This document shows, piece after piece, positions 11,844 through 22,700 of a stretch of DNA of 64,000 nt. This DNA is from Pseudomonas urmiensis (lineage in GTDB: Bacteria > Pseudomonadota > Gammaproteobacteria > Pseudomonadales > Pseudomonadaceae): assembly GCF_014268815.2 (NCBI RefSeq), contig NZ_JABWRE020000001.1, positions 1,431,001-1,495,000 on the forward strand, given 5' to 3'. The notes beneath the pieces are model-generated. The model worked only from the letters and a program-made list of their open reading frames with translations, made no database searches and was not told the origin of the DNA. Each line of letters opens with the position of its first letter. The stretch's first letter is position 1. A program made the position numbers and the translations under genes.

Positions 11844-14800
11844 TTATCCCTCCATAGAGTCGGTGCTGATGCGGGCGCGGCGACGGCTGCTGCCCAGGCG
11901 GGCCAGGCTCTGTTCGCTGCGTGCGCTCACGTGCTGCATGCGTTGTTCCTGAAGCTGCCGGCGCAGCGGTTCGACCACTGTCTGCACGGGTACTTCAGGG
12001 GCTGCGATCAGCTGTTCGAGCAGGCTCACGAAGGCTGCGGCAAACGCTTCGGCGCTGTGGGCCTCGAACAGGTCGGTGCTGTATTTCAGGGTGCAGGCCA
12101 GGCTGCCCTGGCTTTCTTCCACGCTCAGGTGCAGGTCCAGCTGCGACTGGCCATGCTCGATGCGTTCGGGCGCGATCGTCAGGCCCGGCAGCTCAAGGGC
12201 GCCGTCCGGGTGGTTCTGCAGCACCAGCTTGGCCTGGAACAGCGGGTTGCAGGCCAGGCTGCGCGGCGGGTTGAGCACCTCCACCAAGGTGTTGAACGGC
12301 AACGCCTGATGGCTGAAGGCTTCCAGCACCTGAGGCCGCAGGCGTTGCAGCAGGGCGTTGAAGCTGGGGTTGCCGCCGACATCGACGCGCAGCGCCAGCT
12401 GGTTGATGAAGAAGCCCACCAGGCCCTCGGTCTCGCTGTGCTCGCGGTTGGCCACGTCGGTGCCGATCACCGCCTGGGCGCGTTCGCTGTGCAGGTACAG
12501 GTTCAGTTGCAGCACCCCCAAGAGGCCCATGAACAAGGTCGCGCCATGGCCCAGGCACAGCTGTTTCAGTGCCTGGGCCGGGGCCGCGGCGACCTGGAAC
12601 GACAACCGTGCGCCCTGGCCGCTGAGCACCTGCGGGCGCGGGCGATAGCTGAACAGTTCGAGCGGCGGCAGGGGCTCGCCCAGGGCCTGTTGCCAGTAGC
12701 CCAGGTGGGCTTGCTGGGTGCTGGCCAGCTGCTGGCGTTGCCAGGCGGCGTAGTCGCTGTACTGTATCGGCAGTGGCGCCAGGGTCGTCGCGCTGCCGCT
12801 CAGGGCCGCGCTGTAGAGTTGGCTGAGCTCGCGCACCAGCACGCCCATCGACCAGCCGTCGGAGACGATGTGGTGCATCACCAGCAACAGCAGGTGCTGG
12901 CGCTCGTCCAGGCGGACCAGGTGCAGGCGCAGCAGCGGTGCCTGGCGCAGGTCGATGGGGCGCGTCGCCAGTTCGATCAGCAGGCGCTTGGCGCTGGCCT
13001 CGCGTTCGGCCTCGGGCACAGGGCCCAGATCATGCAGCTCGAACGGCAGTTCGAGGGTGTCCTGTACGCGCACATGCAGCGTACCGTCCTGTTCGTGGAA
13101 GCTGCTGCGCAACGCTTCGTGGCGCTGGCCGAGGTGCTGGAAGGCCTGGCGCAGGGCGGGCAGGTCGAGCTGGCCGAGCAGCCGCGCGGCACTGGGGATG
13201 TGATAGGCCGCGCTGTCCGGCTGCATCGCCTGTACCAGCCACATGCCCTGCTGGGCGTGGGACAGCACCCGGCGGCCATCGGCCGGCAGCGCGGCCACGG
13301 TGATCGGTGCCTGGCGGCTGGGCGCGGCGTTGTCCAGCAGCAACGCCAGCTGGGCGATGGTCGGCGCCTCGAACAGGCTGCGCAGGGGCAGTTCCAGGTT
13401 CAGCTCCAGGCGAATGCGCGCAACCAGTTGCGCGGCCAGCAGCGAGTGGCCACCAATGGCGAAGAAGTTGTCGTCCATGGCGATCGCCTGCTGCCCCAGC
13501 ACGTTCTGCCAGAGCGCCAGCAACTGTTGCTCGCGCTCGCTCTGCGGCGCCCGCTGGCTGCTGCCCTGGGCGCTGTAGTCCGGTGCCGGCAGGGCGGCGC
13601 GGTTGAGCTTGCCACCGGGGGTCATGGGCATCTGCGCCAGGGTCACGAAGGCGGCGGGCACCATGTAGTCGGGCAACTGCGCGGCCAGATGCTGGCGCAG
13701 CTCGGCGGCTTGCGGGGCCTGCTCGTGGTACACCAGGTAAGCCACCAGGCGGCGGTCGCCGGGACGGTCCTCGCGTACCAGCGCCAGGGCCTGGCGCACC
13801 TGAGGGTGGCTGCGCAGGCGCGACTCGATCTCGCCCAGTTCGATACGGAAGCCGCGCAGCTTGACCTGCTGGTCGATGCGCCCGAGGTACTCGTAGGTGC
13901 CGTCGGCCAGGCGCCGGGCACGGTCGCCGGTGCGGTACATGCGGCTGCCGGGCGGGCCGTAGGGGTCGGGGCAGAAGCGCTCGGCGGTGAGGCCGGGCAC
14001 GTCGTGGTAGCCGCGGGCGAGCAGCTCGCCGCCGACGCACAGCTCGCCAGGGACGCCCGGCGGGGTGAGGTTGTCGTCGCGGTCCAGCAGGTAGTAGGCG
14101 CGCCCGCGCAGCGGCGCACCAATCGGCAGTTGCAGTGGCAGTGGGTCGCGCTGCAGTAGCGCGTTGCAGTCCTGGATGCTGGAGACCACGGTGATTTCCG
14201 TGGGGCCGTAGATGTTCAGCAGGCGCACCGCGGCCAGGCCGGCCTTGCGCCAGGCATCCAGGCCGGCGCTGGGCATCGCTTCACCGCCGACGCTGACCAG
14301 GCGCAGCTCGCCGTAGGCCGCGTGCGGCTGCCGGGCGAAATCCTGGGCCAGCTGGAACCAGTATGCAGTGGTCAGGCAGGCTGCGACGGTGATCCGGTGG
14401 CGGTACAGGCGTGCATGGAACTCGGCGCTGTCCCACAGCTCCGGGCCGCGCACCACCAGGGCCGCGCCGCACACCAACGGCGGGAACAGCTGGTCGACGA
14501 AGCCGTCGAAGTTGAAGGTCGAGAACTGCAGCACCCGGTCGTCGGCAGCGACCCCGTAGTAGGCGCGCGCGACTTCGCTGTAGCCGGCCAGGGAGCGGTG
14601 GGTGACCGCCACGCCCTTGGGCTTGCCGGTGGAGCCGGACGTGTAGATGACATAGGCCAGTTGTTCGCGCTGCACCGGGCGTGTGCTCGGTACCCCGGCC
14701 AGTGCTGGCGCCGTGGCGTCCAGGGCGGTGACGTCCAGGCACGGGCGCTGGTAGGGCGCCATGACCGCCTGGGTCTCTGGGGTGACCAGCACCAGGCGGA

Positions 14801-16610
14801 TATCGGCGTCGTCGATCATGTGCGCCAGGCGCTCGCCGGGGAACTGTGGGTCCAGTGGCACGAAGGTCAGCCCGGCATTGAGCGTGCCGAACACCGCGGC
14901 GACGATGTCCAGGCCGCGCGGCAGGCCCAGGCCGATGCGCGCTTCGGCGGGCAGGCCCAGGGCCAGCAGGTGGCGGCTGATCAGCTGGACACGCTGTTGC
15001 AGGGTGGCGTAGCTCCAGGTGCTGTCGTCGTGGATCAGCGCGATGCGCTCGGGCTGCTCGGCCGCCTGCGCGGCCAGGCGCAGGTGCACCAGCTCCGGCA
15101 GTGGGCCGAGCGCCAGCGAAGCCTGGCAGTCGGCCAGCAGGCGCTGCTGTTGCTCGCCGTCGTACAGCGGCAATAGCGCGATACGAGCCGTGGGCGCCTG
15201 CACCAGGCTGTGCAGCAGGGTGGCATAGCTGTGGCCGTGGCCGACCAGGGTGGCGTGTTCGAACAGGTCGGCATTGCCGGTGAAGGTGACTTCCAGGGCG
15301 TCGCTGCGCTCGACGACGTTGAGCACCAGGTCGTAATGCGCGGTCAGCTGCTCGCGCTCGATCTCGTCGATCTCCAGGCCGGGCAGTTGCAGGCGGCGCG
15401 GGGTCTGGCCGTCGAGCAGGTTGAACATCACCTGGAACAGCGGCGAGTGCTGCAGCTGGCGCTCGGGTTCCAGGGCTTGGACCAGCCGCTCGAAGGGCAA
15501 TTGCTGGTGGGCCAGGGCCTGGCGGCGGGTCTGCTCGATGCTGTCGAGCAGGGCGTTGAAGGGCTGGCGACCGTCGAGTTGGCAGCGCAGCACCAGGGTG
15601 TTGATGAAGCAGCCGATCAGGCCCTCGGTCTCGACCCGGGTACGGTTGGCCACAGGCACGCCGACGCGCAGGTCGGTCTGCCCGCTGAGGCGGTACAGCA
15701 GCACGTTAAAGGCGCCCAGCAGCACGCTGAACAAGGTGGTGCCACGGGCCTGGGCCAGCTCGCGCAGGGCCTGGCACAACGGCGCCTCGATGCGCAGCTG
15801 GTGACGCGTGCCGCGCCCGCTCGGCTGCCGGGGCCGTGGGTGGTCGGTGGGCAGCTCCAGGGTCGGCTGTTCGCTGCCCAGCTGCTCGCGCCAGTAGGCA
15901 AGGTCGGTCGCCAGCGCGCTGTCGCTCAGGCTGGTCTGCTGCCAGACCGCGTAGTCGTGGTACTGGATCGGCAAGCCCGGCAGGTCGCTGTCGCGGCCTT
16001 GCAGGGCGGCGCTGTAGAGGGCGGTCAGTTCTTTGACCAGGATGCCCAGCGACCAGCCGTCGGCGACGATGTGCTGGGCACACAGGATCAGCACGTGCTC
16101 ATCGCTGTCCAGCCGCGCCAGCAGGCCGCGCAGCGGCGCCTGGCGCAGGTCGAAGGGGCGGTTGCTCTCGGCGTCGATCAGTTGTTGCAGGCGCACGGCC
16201 CGCTGCTCGGCGGGCAGCGCGCAAAAGTCCACCTGGGCCAGGGGCATCGGCAACTGCGGGTGGACGGTCTGGCGGGCCTGGCCGTCGACTTCGTCGAAGG
16301 TGCTGCGCAGGATCGCGTGGCGCTCGATCAGCTGGTCGAAGCTGCGTTGCAGCGCCGCGCTGTCCAGGTGACCGCGCAGGTGCAGGGCCGCCGGCATGTT
16401 GTAGGCACTGCTGGACGGCTCCAGGCGATGCAGGAACCACAGGCGCTGCTGCGCCCACGACAGTGGGTGCGGGCCAGGTTCGCTGGCCGCGACGATTGGC
16501 AGGCGGCTGAGGGCGAAGCCCTGGGCGGCCAGGGCCGCGGCGAAGGCCTGGCGTTTTTCCGGGGCGAGCCTGGCGATACGCTCGGCCAGTTGCTGGGGGT
16601 CGAGTTGCAT
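11844..16610 (-). CDS. NRPS, C-A(unassigned)-T-C
   Basis: Protein of 1588 residues. After a ~45-residue N-terminal linker come a C domain (about 48-480; motif QHIVADG, first His replaced by Gln, catalytic second His kept), an A domain (about 500-1000; core YTSGSTGKPKG near 660), a T domain (FFAIGGHSL near 1055) and a second C domain (HHIVSDG near 1248). A basic tail of about 40 residues ends the protein. Code residues read D-G-D-A-S-G-I-V-V-(K), which I cannot assign; the acidic residue at position 239 could favour a basic or polar substrate. The terminal C domain has no carrier after it in this protein and probably condenses onto the His module of the next NRPS, with the hydroxylase gene in between. 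Confidence 0.93.
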   Translation of the reverse strand: MQLDPQQLAERIARLAPEKRQAFAAALAAQGFALSRLPIVAASEPGPHPLSWAQQRLWFLHRLEPSSSAYNMPAALHLRGHLDSAALQRSFDQLIERHAILRSTFDEVDGQARQTVHPQLPMPLAQVDFCALPAEQRAVRLQQLIDAESNRPFDLRQAPLRGLLARLDSDEHVLILCAQHIVADGWSLGILVKELTALYSAALQGRDSDLPGLPIQYHDYAVWQQTSLSDSALATDLAYWREQLGSEQPTLELPTDHPRPRQPSGRGTRHQLRIEAPLCQALRELAQARGTTLFSVLLGAFNVLLYRLSGQTDLRVGVPVANRTRVETEGLIGCFINTLVLRCQLDGRQPFNALLDSIEQTRRQALAHQQLPFERLVQALEPERQLQHSPLFQVMFNLLDGQTPRRLQLPGLEIDEIEREQLTAHYDLVLNVVERSDALEVTFTGNADLFEHATLVGHGHSYATLLHSLVQAPTARIALLPLYDGEQQQRLLADCQASLALGPLPELVHLRLAAQAAEQPERIALIHDDSTWSYATLQQRVQLISRHLLALGLPAEARIGLGLPRGLDIVAAVFGTLNAGLTFVPLDPQFPGERLAHMIDDADIRLVLVTPETQAVMAPYQRPCLDVTALDATAPALAGVPSTRPVQREQLAYVIYTSGSTGKPKGVAVTHRSLAGYSEVARAYYGVAADDRVLQFSTFNFDGFVDQLFPPLVCGAALVVRGPELWDSAEFHARLYRHRITVAACLTTAYWFQLAQDFARQPHAAYGELRLVSVGGEAMPSAGLDAWRKAGLAAVRLLNIYGPTEITVVSSIQDCNALLQRDPLPLQLPIGAPLRGRAYYLLDRDDNLTPPGVPGELCVGGELLARGYHDVPGLTAERFCPDPYGPPGSRMYRTGDRARRLADGTYEYLGRIDQQVKLRGFRIELGEIESRLRSHPQVRQALALVREDRPGDRRLVAYLVYHEQAPQAAELRQHLAAQLPDYMVPAAFVTLAQMPMTPGGKLNRAALPAPDYSAQGSSQRAPQSEREQQLLALWQNVLGQQAIAMDDNFFAIGGHSLLAAQLVARIRLELNLELPLRSLFEAPTIAQLALLLDNAAPSRQAPITVAALPADGRRVLSHAQQGMWLVQAMQPDSAAYHIPSAARLLGQLDLPALRQAFQHLGQRHEALRSSFHEQDGTLHVRVQDTLELPFELHDLGPVPEAEREASAKRLLIELATRPIDLRQAPLLRLHLVRLDERQHLLLLVMHHIVSDGWSMGVLVRELSQLYSAALSGSATTLAPLPIQYSDYAAWQRQQLASTQQAHLGYWQQALGEPLPPLELFSYRPRPQVLSGQGARLSFQVAAAPAQALKQLCLGHGATLFMGLLGVLQLNLYLHSERAQAVIGTDVANREHSETEGLVGFFINQLALRVDVGGNPSFNALLQRLRPQVLEAFSHQALPFNTLVEVLNPPRSLACNPLFQAKLVLQNHPDGALELPGLTIAPERIEHGQSQLDLHLSVEESQGSLACTLKYSTDLFEAHSAEAFAAAFVSLLEQLIAAPEVPVQTVVEPLRRQLQEQRMQHVSARSEQSLARLGSSRRRARISTDSMEG

Positions 16611-16614
16611 GGCA

Positions 16615-19600
16615 TCAGCTCCTTGGCGCAGCGGCGGATTGGGCGCGGGCCTGCAGGGCGGCGCGTTCCTCGGGCGACATCGCCGCCAGCATGCGACGCA
16701 GCTCGGCGATCTTCAGCAGCTTGCCTGGCTGGCTTTCCTGGGCGCGCAGGGCATCTGCCAGCGCCGCCACGCTGGGGTGGTCGAACACCAGCGCCGGGGC
16801 CACTTCCAGTTGCAGCAGGCTGCGCAGGCGGGTGCACAGCTTGATGACGATCAGCGAATGGCCGCCGAGGTCGAACAGGCTGTCGTCGATGCTCAGGGCC
16901 GCCCGTTCGAGCAGCTCCTTGTAGAGGTCGACGAGCAACGCATCGAGGGCGTCGCGCGGTGGCAGCTCGACCCGCTCGCTGGCCTGGCTGTCGGCGCTCG
17001 GCAGCGCGCCGAAGTCGACCTTGCCGTTGGCCAGGCGTGGCAGCTCGGCCAGGCACAGCAGTTGCGCCGGCACCAGGAAGTCGGGCAGCCGAGTGCGCAG
17101 TTCGCCGAGCAACGCGGCGCTGTCGCGCTGGCTGACGGCATAGGCCAGCAGCCTGGCGTTGTGGAACTGCACCACGGCCTGGCTGACCCCTTCGAGGGCG
17201 GCCAGGGCCGCTTCCAGTTCGCCGGGCTCGACGCGGAAACCGCGGATCTTGATCTGCTTGTCGCTGCGCCCGGCCAGTTGCAGCTGGCCACTGGCCGACA
17301 GGCGCGCCAGGTCGCCACTGCGGTACAGGCGCTGGCCGGGTTGCAGCGGGTCGTCGATGAAGGCATCGGAGCTGCGGTTCAGGTAGCCACGGCAGACCTG
17401 GGCGCCGCCGATGTACAGCTCGCCCAGGGCGCCGAGCGGGGCCGGTTGCAGGCCGGCCGGCGTGGCTTCGAGCAGGCGCACCCAGGTGTTGGCCAGGGCG
17501 TGTTCGAGGCCAAGCGGGGCGCGTGGGCTGTAGCCCTGGTCGAGGCTGTACAGCACGCCCACGGTGGTTTCGGTGGGGCCGTAGTGGTTGTGCACGCGGC
17601 TGCCCGGCGCCAGCTGTTCGATGCGCTGGCGCAGGCTGCCGGGGCAGGCCTCGCCGCCGAGGATCAGCACCTGGGGCAGGCTGCAGGCCTGCTGGCCTTC
17701 GAGCAGCGCCGCCAGGTGCGAAGGCACGATCTTCAGGCAGTCGACTTGCCCGGCTTCGAGATAGCGGGCGAAGGCGGCGGCATCGCGGCTGGCCTGGTCG
17801 TCGGCCAGCACCAGGCAACCACCCGTCCACAGCGCGGCGTAGAGGGTGGTGTTGCCAAGGTCGGCGGCCACCGAGGAAATCAGGGCGAAACGCCGGCACT
17901 GCGCCAGGCTGAGCGCTTCGCTGACCGCGGCAGTGTAGTTGAGCAGTTGGCCGTGCTCGATGAGCACGCCCTTGGGCTCGCCGCTGGTGCCGGAGGTGTA
18001 CAGCAGGTAGGCGGCATCGGCCAGGCTGATGTCAGGGTCGGCCGGTGCGGCGGCGGGGGCTTGGAGCAGCTCGGCCAGGGCGTTGCCCTGCGGGCCGCCG
18101 ATCAACAGCTGCGGCTGGGCGTCGGCGAGGATCCGCTCGACGCGCGCCTGTGGCCAGGCCGGGTCCAGTGGTACGTAGGCGGCGCCGGCGCGCAGCACGG
18201 CGAGCAGGCCGAGCAGCAGCTCGGCCGAGCGTGGCAGCAGCAGCGCGACGTTGGCGCCGCGACCGATGCCGCGCGCCTGCAGCACCCCGGCAAGGTGCTC
18301 GACCTGCGCATGCAGCTGGGCATAGCTCAAGGTCTGCCCCGCGGCCATCAGCGCCGGGGCGTCGGGGCTGTGCTGCGCCCAGTGGGCCAGGCGCTCGATC
18401 AGCGGGCGGCTGCCGAAGTCGCGCTGTGGGCCGCGCAGGCTTTGCTGCAGGCGCTGATGCGCCGCCGGGCTCAGTGGCAGTTCGCCGATGGCGCGCTGGC
18501 GTGGCTGTTCGACCAGTGCTTCGAGTAGCTGTGCATACTGCTCCAGCAGGCAGCGCAGGTCGGCCTCGGGGTACTGCGCGGTGGGTGACTGCAGGCTCAG
18601 TGGCTGCAGCTGGCCCTGGGCGTCGAGGGTTACCTGCAGCGCCAGTTCGAAGCCCGAATCGGCGCCGGGCAGGGTATCGACCGACCAGCGCAGGCCGCCG
18701 CTGGCGAACGCCGCGCTGTGGCGCACCAGGTTGAAACCGACGGTGCGCTGCAGCGTCAGCGTGGTGTCGGCGACGTTCCAGTACTCCTGTTGCTGGGCAT
18801 GGCTTTCGAGCTGTTCGGCCAGGCGTTGCAGCCAGGCGCTGAAGGGTTGGTCGAGCGCAGGTGCCAGGGCCAGGGGCAGGATCTTCTCGTAGACGCCGAT
18901 GCCGTTGGCCAGGGTCTCATAGTCGAAGCGGCAGTCCTGTTGCCAGCCGGCGATGAACTCGGCGTTGCCGCCGATGCGCGCCAGCAGCGCCCACCAGGCT
19001 GCCTGCAGCACGGTATCCAGTGCTTGCCCGGCGCTTTCGGCCAGTTGTTGCAACTGTGCCTGCAGCGTTTCGGGCAGGGCCTGTTGCACGGCGTTGCCAG
19101 GGGCCTGCGGCGAGGCCTCGGCGAGGCTGCCCAGGCGTACCGGGGCCAGGTGTTCCAGGCGCAGGCCGGCCCAGTAGGCACGCCCGGCGGGGGCTTCCTC
19201 ATCGGCGTCCAGGTCGTTGCGCCACTCGACGTACTGGCTGTACTGGAAGGCTTCCTCCAGTGGCGCATCGGGCTGGGCATACAGCGCGGCCAGCTCGCCG
19301 AGCAGGTTCTGCAGGCTCAGCCGGTCGCTGGCGCAGGTGGCGACGTACAGGTCCAGCCGCCACTGTTCGGGGCCCTGCTGGCGCAGGACAGCGCGCACCA
19401 GGGCACCCTGGTCGATGGCCAGCGGCTGGGCGGCCAGGGCCTGGGCCTCGGCGTGCTGCCCGGCGTCCAGCAGGTGCCAGTCGAGGGTGCTGGCGACCAC
19501 GCTCTGGCGCAGGCTGCGGTAGAGGGTCGATGGGCGCAGCGCCACGCGCAGGCTGGTGTGGCGCTCGATCACCTGCAGCAAGGCTTCGTGCAGGCGGCCC

Positions 19601-19719
19601 GGCTGCAGGGGCCCGGCAAGGTTGACGCCCAGCTGCAGGGGCGCGCGACCGTGCTGCACGGCCAGGGCCTGTTCGGCGCTGAGGGGTAGGTCGTGGCTCA
19701 AATCCAGGGTGTGGTTCAT
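16615..19719 (-). CDS. NRPS, interface-A(Asp)-T
   Basis: Protein of 1034 residues whose ATG overlaps the stop of the upstream NRPS by four bases (ATGA). The N-terminal C-like domain (about 10-430) has lost the catalytic motif: the HHxxxDG position reads ATCASDR near residue 125. It is followed by an A domain (core YTSGTSGEPKG near 575) and a T domain (FDLGGHSL near 952), then a helical tail. Code residues read D-L-T-K-I-G-H-V-G-(K), the classical Asp signature. The degenerate first domain sits immediately after the hydroxylase domain that ends the preceding protein, which is the arrangement described for interface-dependent Asp beta-hydroxylation. The canonical C domain for this Asp would be the last C domain of the upstream NRPS. 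Confidence 0.92.
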   Translation of the reverse strand: MNHTLDLSHDLPLSAEQALAVQHGRAPLQLGVNLAGPLQPGRLHEALLQVIERHTSLRVALRPSTLYRSLRQSVVASTLDWHLLDAGQHAEAQALAAQPLAIDQGALVRAVLRQQGPEQWRLDLYVATCASDRLSLQNLLGELAALYAQPDAPLEEAFQYSQYVEWRNDLDADEEAPAGRAYWAGLRLEHLAPVRLGSLAEASPQAPGNAVQQALPETLQAQLQQLAESAGQALDTVLQAAWWALLARIGGNAEFIAGWQQDCRFDYETLANGIGVYEKILPLALAPALDQPFSAWLQRLAEQLESHAQQQEYWNVADTTLTLQRTVGFNLVRHSAAFASGGLRWSVDTLPGADSGFELALQVTLDAQGQLQPLSLQSPTAQYPEADLRCLLEQYAQLLEALVEQPRQRAIGELPLSPAAHQRLQQSLRGPQRDFGSRPLIERLAHWAQHSPDAPALMAAGQTLSYAQLHAQVEHLAGVLQARGIGRGANVALLLPRSAELLLGLLAVLRAGAAYVPLDPAWPQARVERILADAQPQLLIGGPQGNALAELLQAPAAAPADPDISLADAAYLLYTSGTSGEPKGVLIEHGQLLNYTAAVSEALSLAQCRRFALISSVAADLGNTTLYAALWTGGCLVLADDQASRDAAAFARYLEAGQVDCLKIVPSHLAALLEGQQACSLPQVLILGGEACPGSLRQRIEQLAPGSRVHNHYGPTETTVGVLYSLDQGYSPRAPLGLEHALANTWVRLLEATPAGLQPAPLGALGELYIGGAQVCRGYLNRSSDAFIDDPLQPGQRLYRSGDLARLSASGQLQLAGRSDKQIKIRGFRVEPGELEAALAALEGVSQAVVQFHNARLLAYAVSQRDSAALLGELRTRLPDFLVPAQLLCLAELPRLANGKVDFGALPSADSQASERVELPPRDALDALLVDLYKELLERAALSIDDSLFDLGGHSLIVIKLCTRLRSLLQLEVAPALVFDHPSVAALADALRAQESQPGKLLKIAELRRMLAAMSPEERAALQARAQSAAAPRS

Positions 19720-22700
19720 TGCGCGGTCTGATCCTGCAGTTCCATTGCGGTGTGTCGGGCGGCCAGCTGGGCCGGTTCATGCATGTCGCCCATGGCGACG
19801 GCGATCTTGCGCGGGCCTTCGTACGGGTCGCGGGCGTGGGCGGCGATCAGGTTGTCGAGCATCACCACGTCGCCGCGCTGCCAGTCGAAACGCACCGCGC
19901 AGGCTTCGTACAGGCGACCGATCAGGGCCATGCTGGCGTCGTCGATCGGGCTGCCGTCACCGAAGTACACCTGGCGCGGCATACGCTCCTGGCCGACCAT
20001 GTTGAGCAGGTCTTCGCGTACCTGGGGCTCCAGGCACAAGGTGTGGTGCAGCTGCAACTGGTTGAAGAAGCTGCGCTCGCCGCTCAGCGGGTGGCGGATC
20101 ACCGCCGGGCAACGGGTACGGGTTTGCAGTTCGTCGTTGGCCAGCCAGCGGAACTCGGTGTTGCTGGCCCGGCACAGGTCCTCGACCTGCTCGCGGCTGT
20201 CGGTCTTGAAGAACTCCCGCCAATTGACGTCCAGGCGCTCGGTGAAGGTGCGCACGTACAGCAGGCCCTTGCGTTCGAAGGCTTCGGCCAGCTCCGGCGG
20301 CAGTTGCCGGTACAGCTCGCGGCAGTCGACGATCGGCGTGGCGCCGCCGACCGGCGACGGTTGCTCACAGTAGAACCACTGCTTGCGCGGCGAGCGGGGC
20401 AGGTGCGAGCTCTCGTTGTGGAACAGGATCATTTCCCGCTCCGGGTAAGGCGTGGAGCGGTAGATGTTGCGCCCACCTTCCTTCTTCGGCAGGTCGCCGT
20501 AGCCGCCGAACAGGCCGGGGTGAATGGCTTCGGCGAAGGCTTCGAAGGCTTTCGGGTCGTCCAGGGCGAAACCGCGGAACAGCAGGCCACCGTGTTGGCA
20601 CAGCAGGGTGTCGATCAGGTCGCGGGAGCTCTGCGCCCAACCCACCGGGTCCAGGTCCGGGGCCACGGGCTCGATCAGCAGCGGGAACTCGCGGCCGGGT
20701 TGCAGCGCCGAGGTGCGGATCAGTGGCCGGGGCGCGGCGGCGCGGGCCGGGAGTTTCTTCAGTTTGTCGAGCTTGCTGGACGATGGGGCTGGTTTTGCCA
20801 AGGCCGGTGTCTCCACGGTGGGCAGCGTGACGGTGAAATGGGCAAGGGCGGCGTGGGGCTGGTCGACCACCTGTTGCAGCAGGTTCAGCCAGGCGTCGAT
20901 CAGTGCGTCGATGCGCTCGCCCTTGAACAGGGCGCGGGCGTAAACCCAGTCGCCGCGCATGACCTCGCCGTGGCGCTCGAGGAACAGCGCCATGTCGAAC
21001 TTGCTGGTGCGTTCGGCGGCAGGCCGCATGCGCACCTCGAGCCCTGGGATCGAGAAGTCGCCCTCGGGGGTGTTCTGCAGCACGAACAGCGCCTGCACCA
21101 GTGGGTTGCGGCTACGCTCGCGCGGGACCTGCAGCGCCTCGACGATGCGGTCGAACGGCAGCGCCTGGTGCTCCAGGGCCTGCAGGCAGGTGTCGCGGGT
21201 GCGGCCGAGGAACGCGCGCAGGCTTTCGCCGGCCAGCCGGCGCGAGCGCAGCGGCAGGACATTGACGAAGAAGCCGATCAGGCCTTCGAGGTTGGCCTCC
21301 TCGCGGCCGGCGACGTCGGTGCCCAGCAGCAGGTCGTCGGCACCGGTGACCGCGTGCAGCAGCAGCTCGAAGCTGGCCAGCAGGAGCATGTACAGGCTCA
21401 CCCCTTCGGCCAGGGCCAGGGCTTCCAGGCGGGCCAGCAGTGGCGCGGGAATTTCCAGCGCCCTGGCGGCGCCGCGGGCGTCGGCCTGGGCCGGGCGCGG
21501 CCAGTCGCTGGGCAGGGCCAGCACCTGGGGCGCGTCGTGCAACTGGCCCTGCCAGAAGTCGACCTCGCGCTCCAGTGCGGCGCCTTGCAGGCATTGGCGC
21601 TGCCAGGCCGCGTAGTCGGCGTACTGCACCGGCAGCGCCGGCAACGGTGCCTGGCGCCCCTCGCGCAGGTTGGCATACAGCTGGCTGAACTCGTTGACCA
21701 GCACGCCCACCGACCAGCCGTCGGCGACCATGTGGTGCAGGGCCAGCAACAGCAGATGCTGTTGCTCACCGAGCTTGAGCACCCGGGCCCTGATCAGCGG
21801 GGCCTGGCGCAGGTCGAATGGCAGGCGCAGGTTGTCCAGGCTTTCCTGTTCGGCCACCTGCTGGCGCTGGGCGTCGTCCAGCGCGCTGAGATCGCGCAGG
21901 GTGACGTCCAGTTCCAGCTGTTCGGCGATCAGGGTGATCGGCTCGCCGTCGATGTCCTGGTAGCTGCTGCGCAGCACTTCGTGGCGCGCCAGCAGGGCAT
22001 TGAAGGTGGCGCGCAGCGCGGGCATTTCCAGCGGCCCGTCCAGGGTCAGGCTGGCGGCCATGTTGTAGGCCGCCGACGGGCCGTGCAGGCGATCGACCAT
22101 CCACAGCCGTTGCTGGCTGAGCGACAGCGGCATGTGCGCCTGGCGCGCTACCGGCAGCAGTTGCGGGCCCGCCGTGGCCTGGGCCGGCTCGGCGGCCAGG
22201 GCATCCAGGCGGGCGGCCAGTTGCCACAGCAGCGGTGCCTCGAACACGCTGCGCAGCGGCAGCTCCAGGGCGCAGCGCTGGCGAACCCGGGCGATCAGCC
22301 GGGTGGCCAGCAGCGAGTGGCCGCCGGCCTCGAAGAAGTGGCTGTTGCGCCCCAGTGGCTGGGCGGGCAGCAGCGTCGCCCACAGCTCGCCCAGCAATCG
22401 CTCGTTTTCGCTGGCCAGGGGTTCGACCTCGGCCTGTTGCAGCGACGGTGGCGGCAGGGCCTTGCGATCGACCTTGCCGTTGGCGTTGGTCGGCCAGGTG
22501 TCCATGGCGACCCACAGCGACGGCACCATGTACGCCGGCAGGCTGTCGCGCACGTGCTGGGCCAGCAGGTTGTCATCGAGCTGATGGCCGCTGCGTCCCT
22601 GCCAGTAGCCAACCAGCATGTCGCTGCCGCCCAGGTGTTGCAGGCTGACCATGGCGCGCAGCACATCCGGGTGGCGCTCCAGGTGCGCCTCGATCTCGCC

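Noticed and set aside
10875..14159. 1094-residue open frame on the + strand
   Set aside because: Antisense to the hydroxylase and an NRPS gene; no motifs, no ribosome-binding context, and composition typical of a shadow frame.
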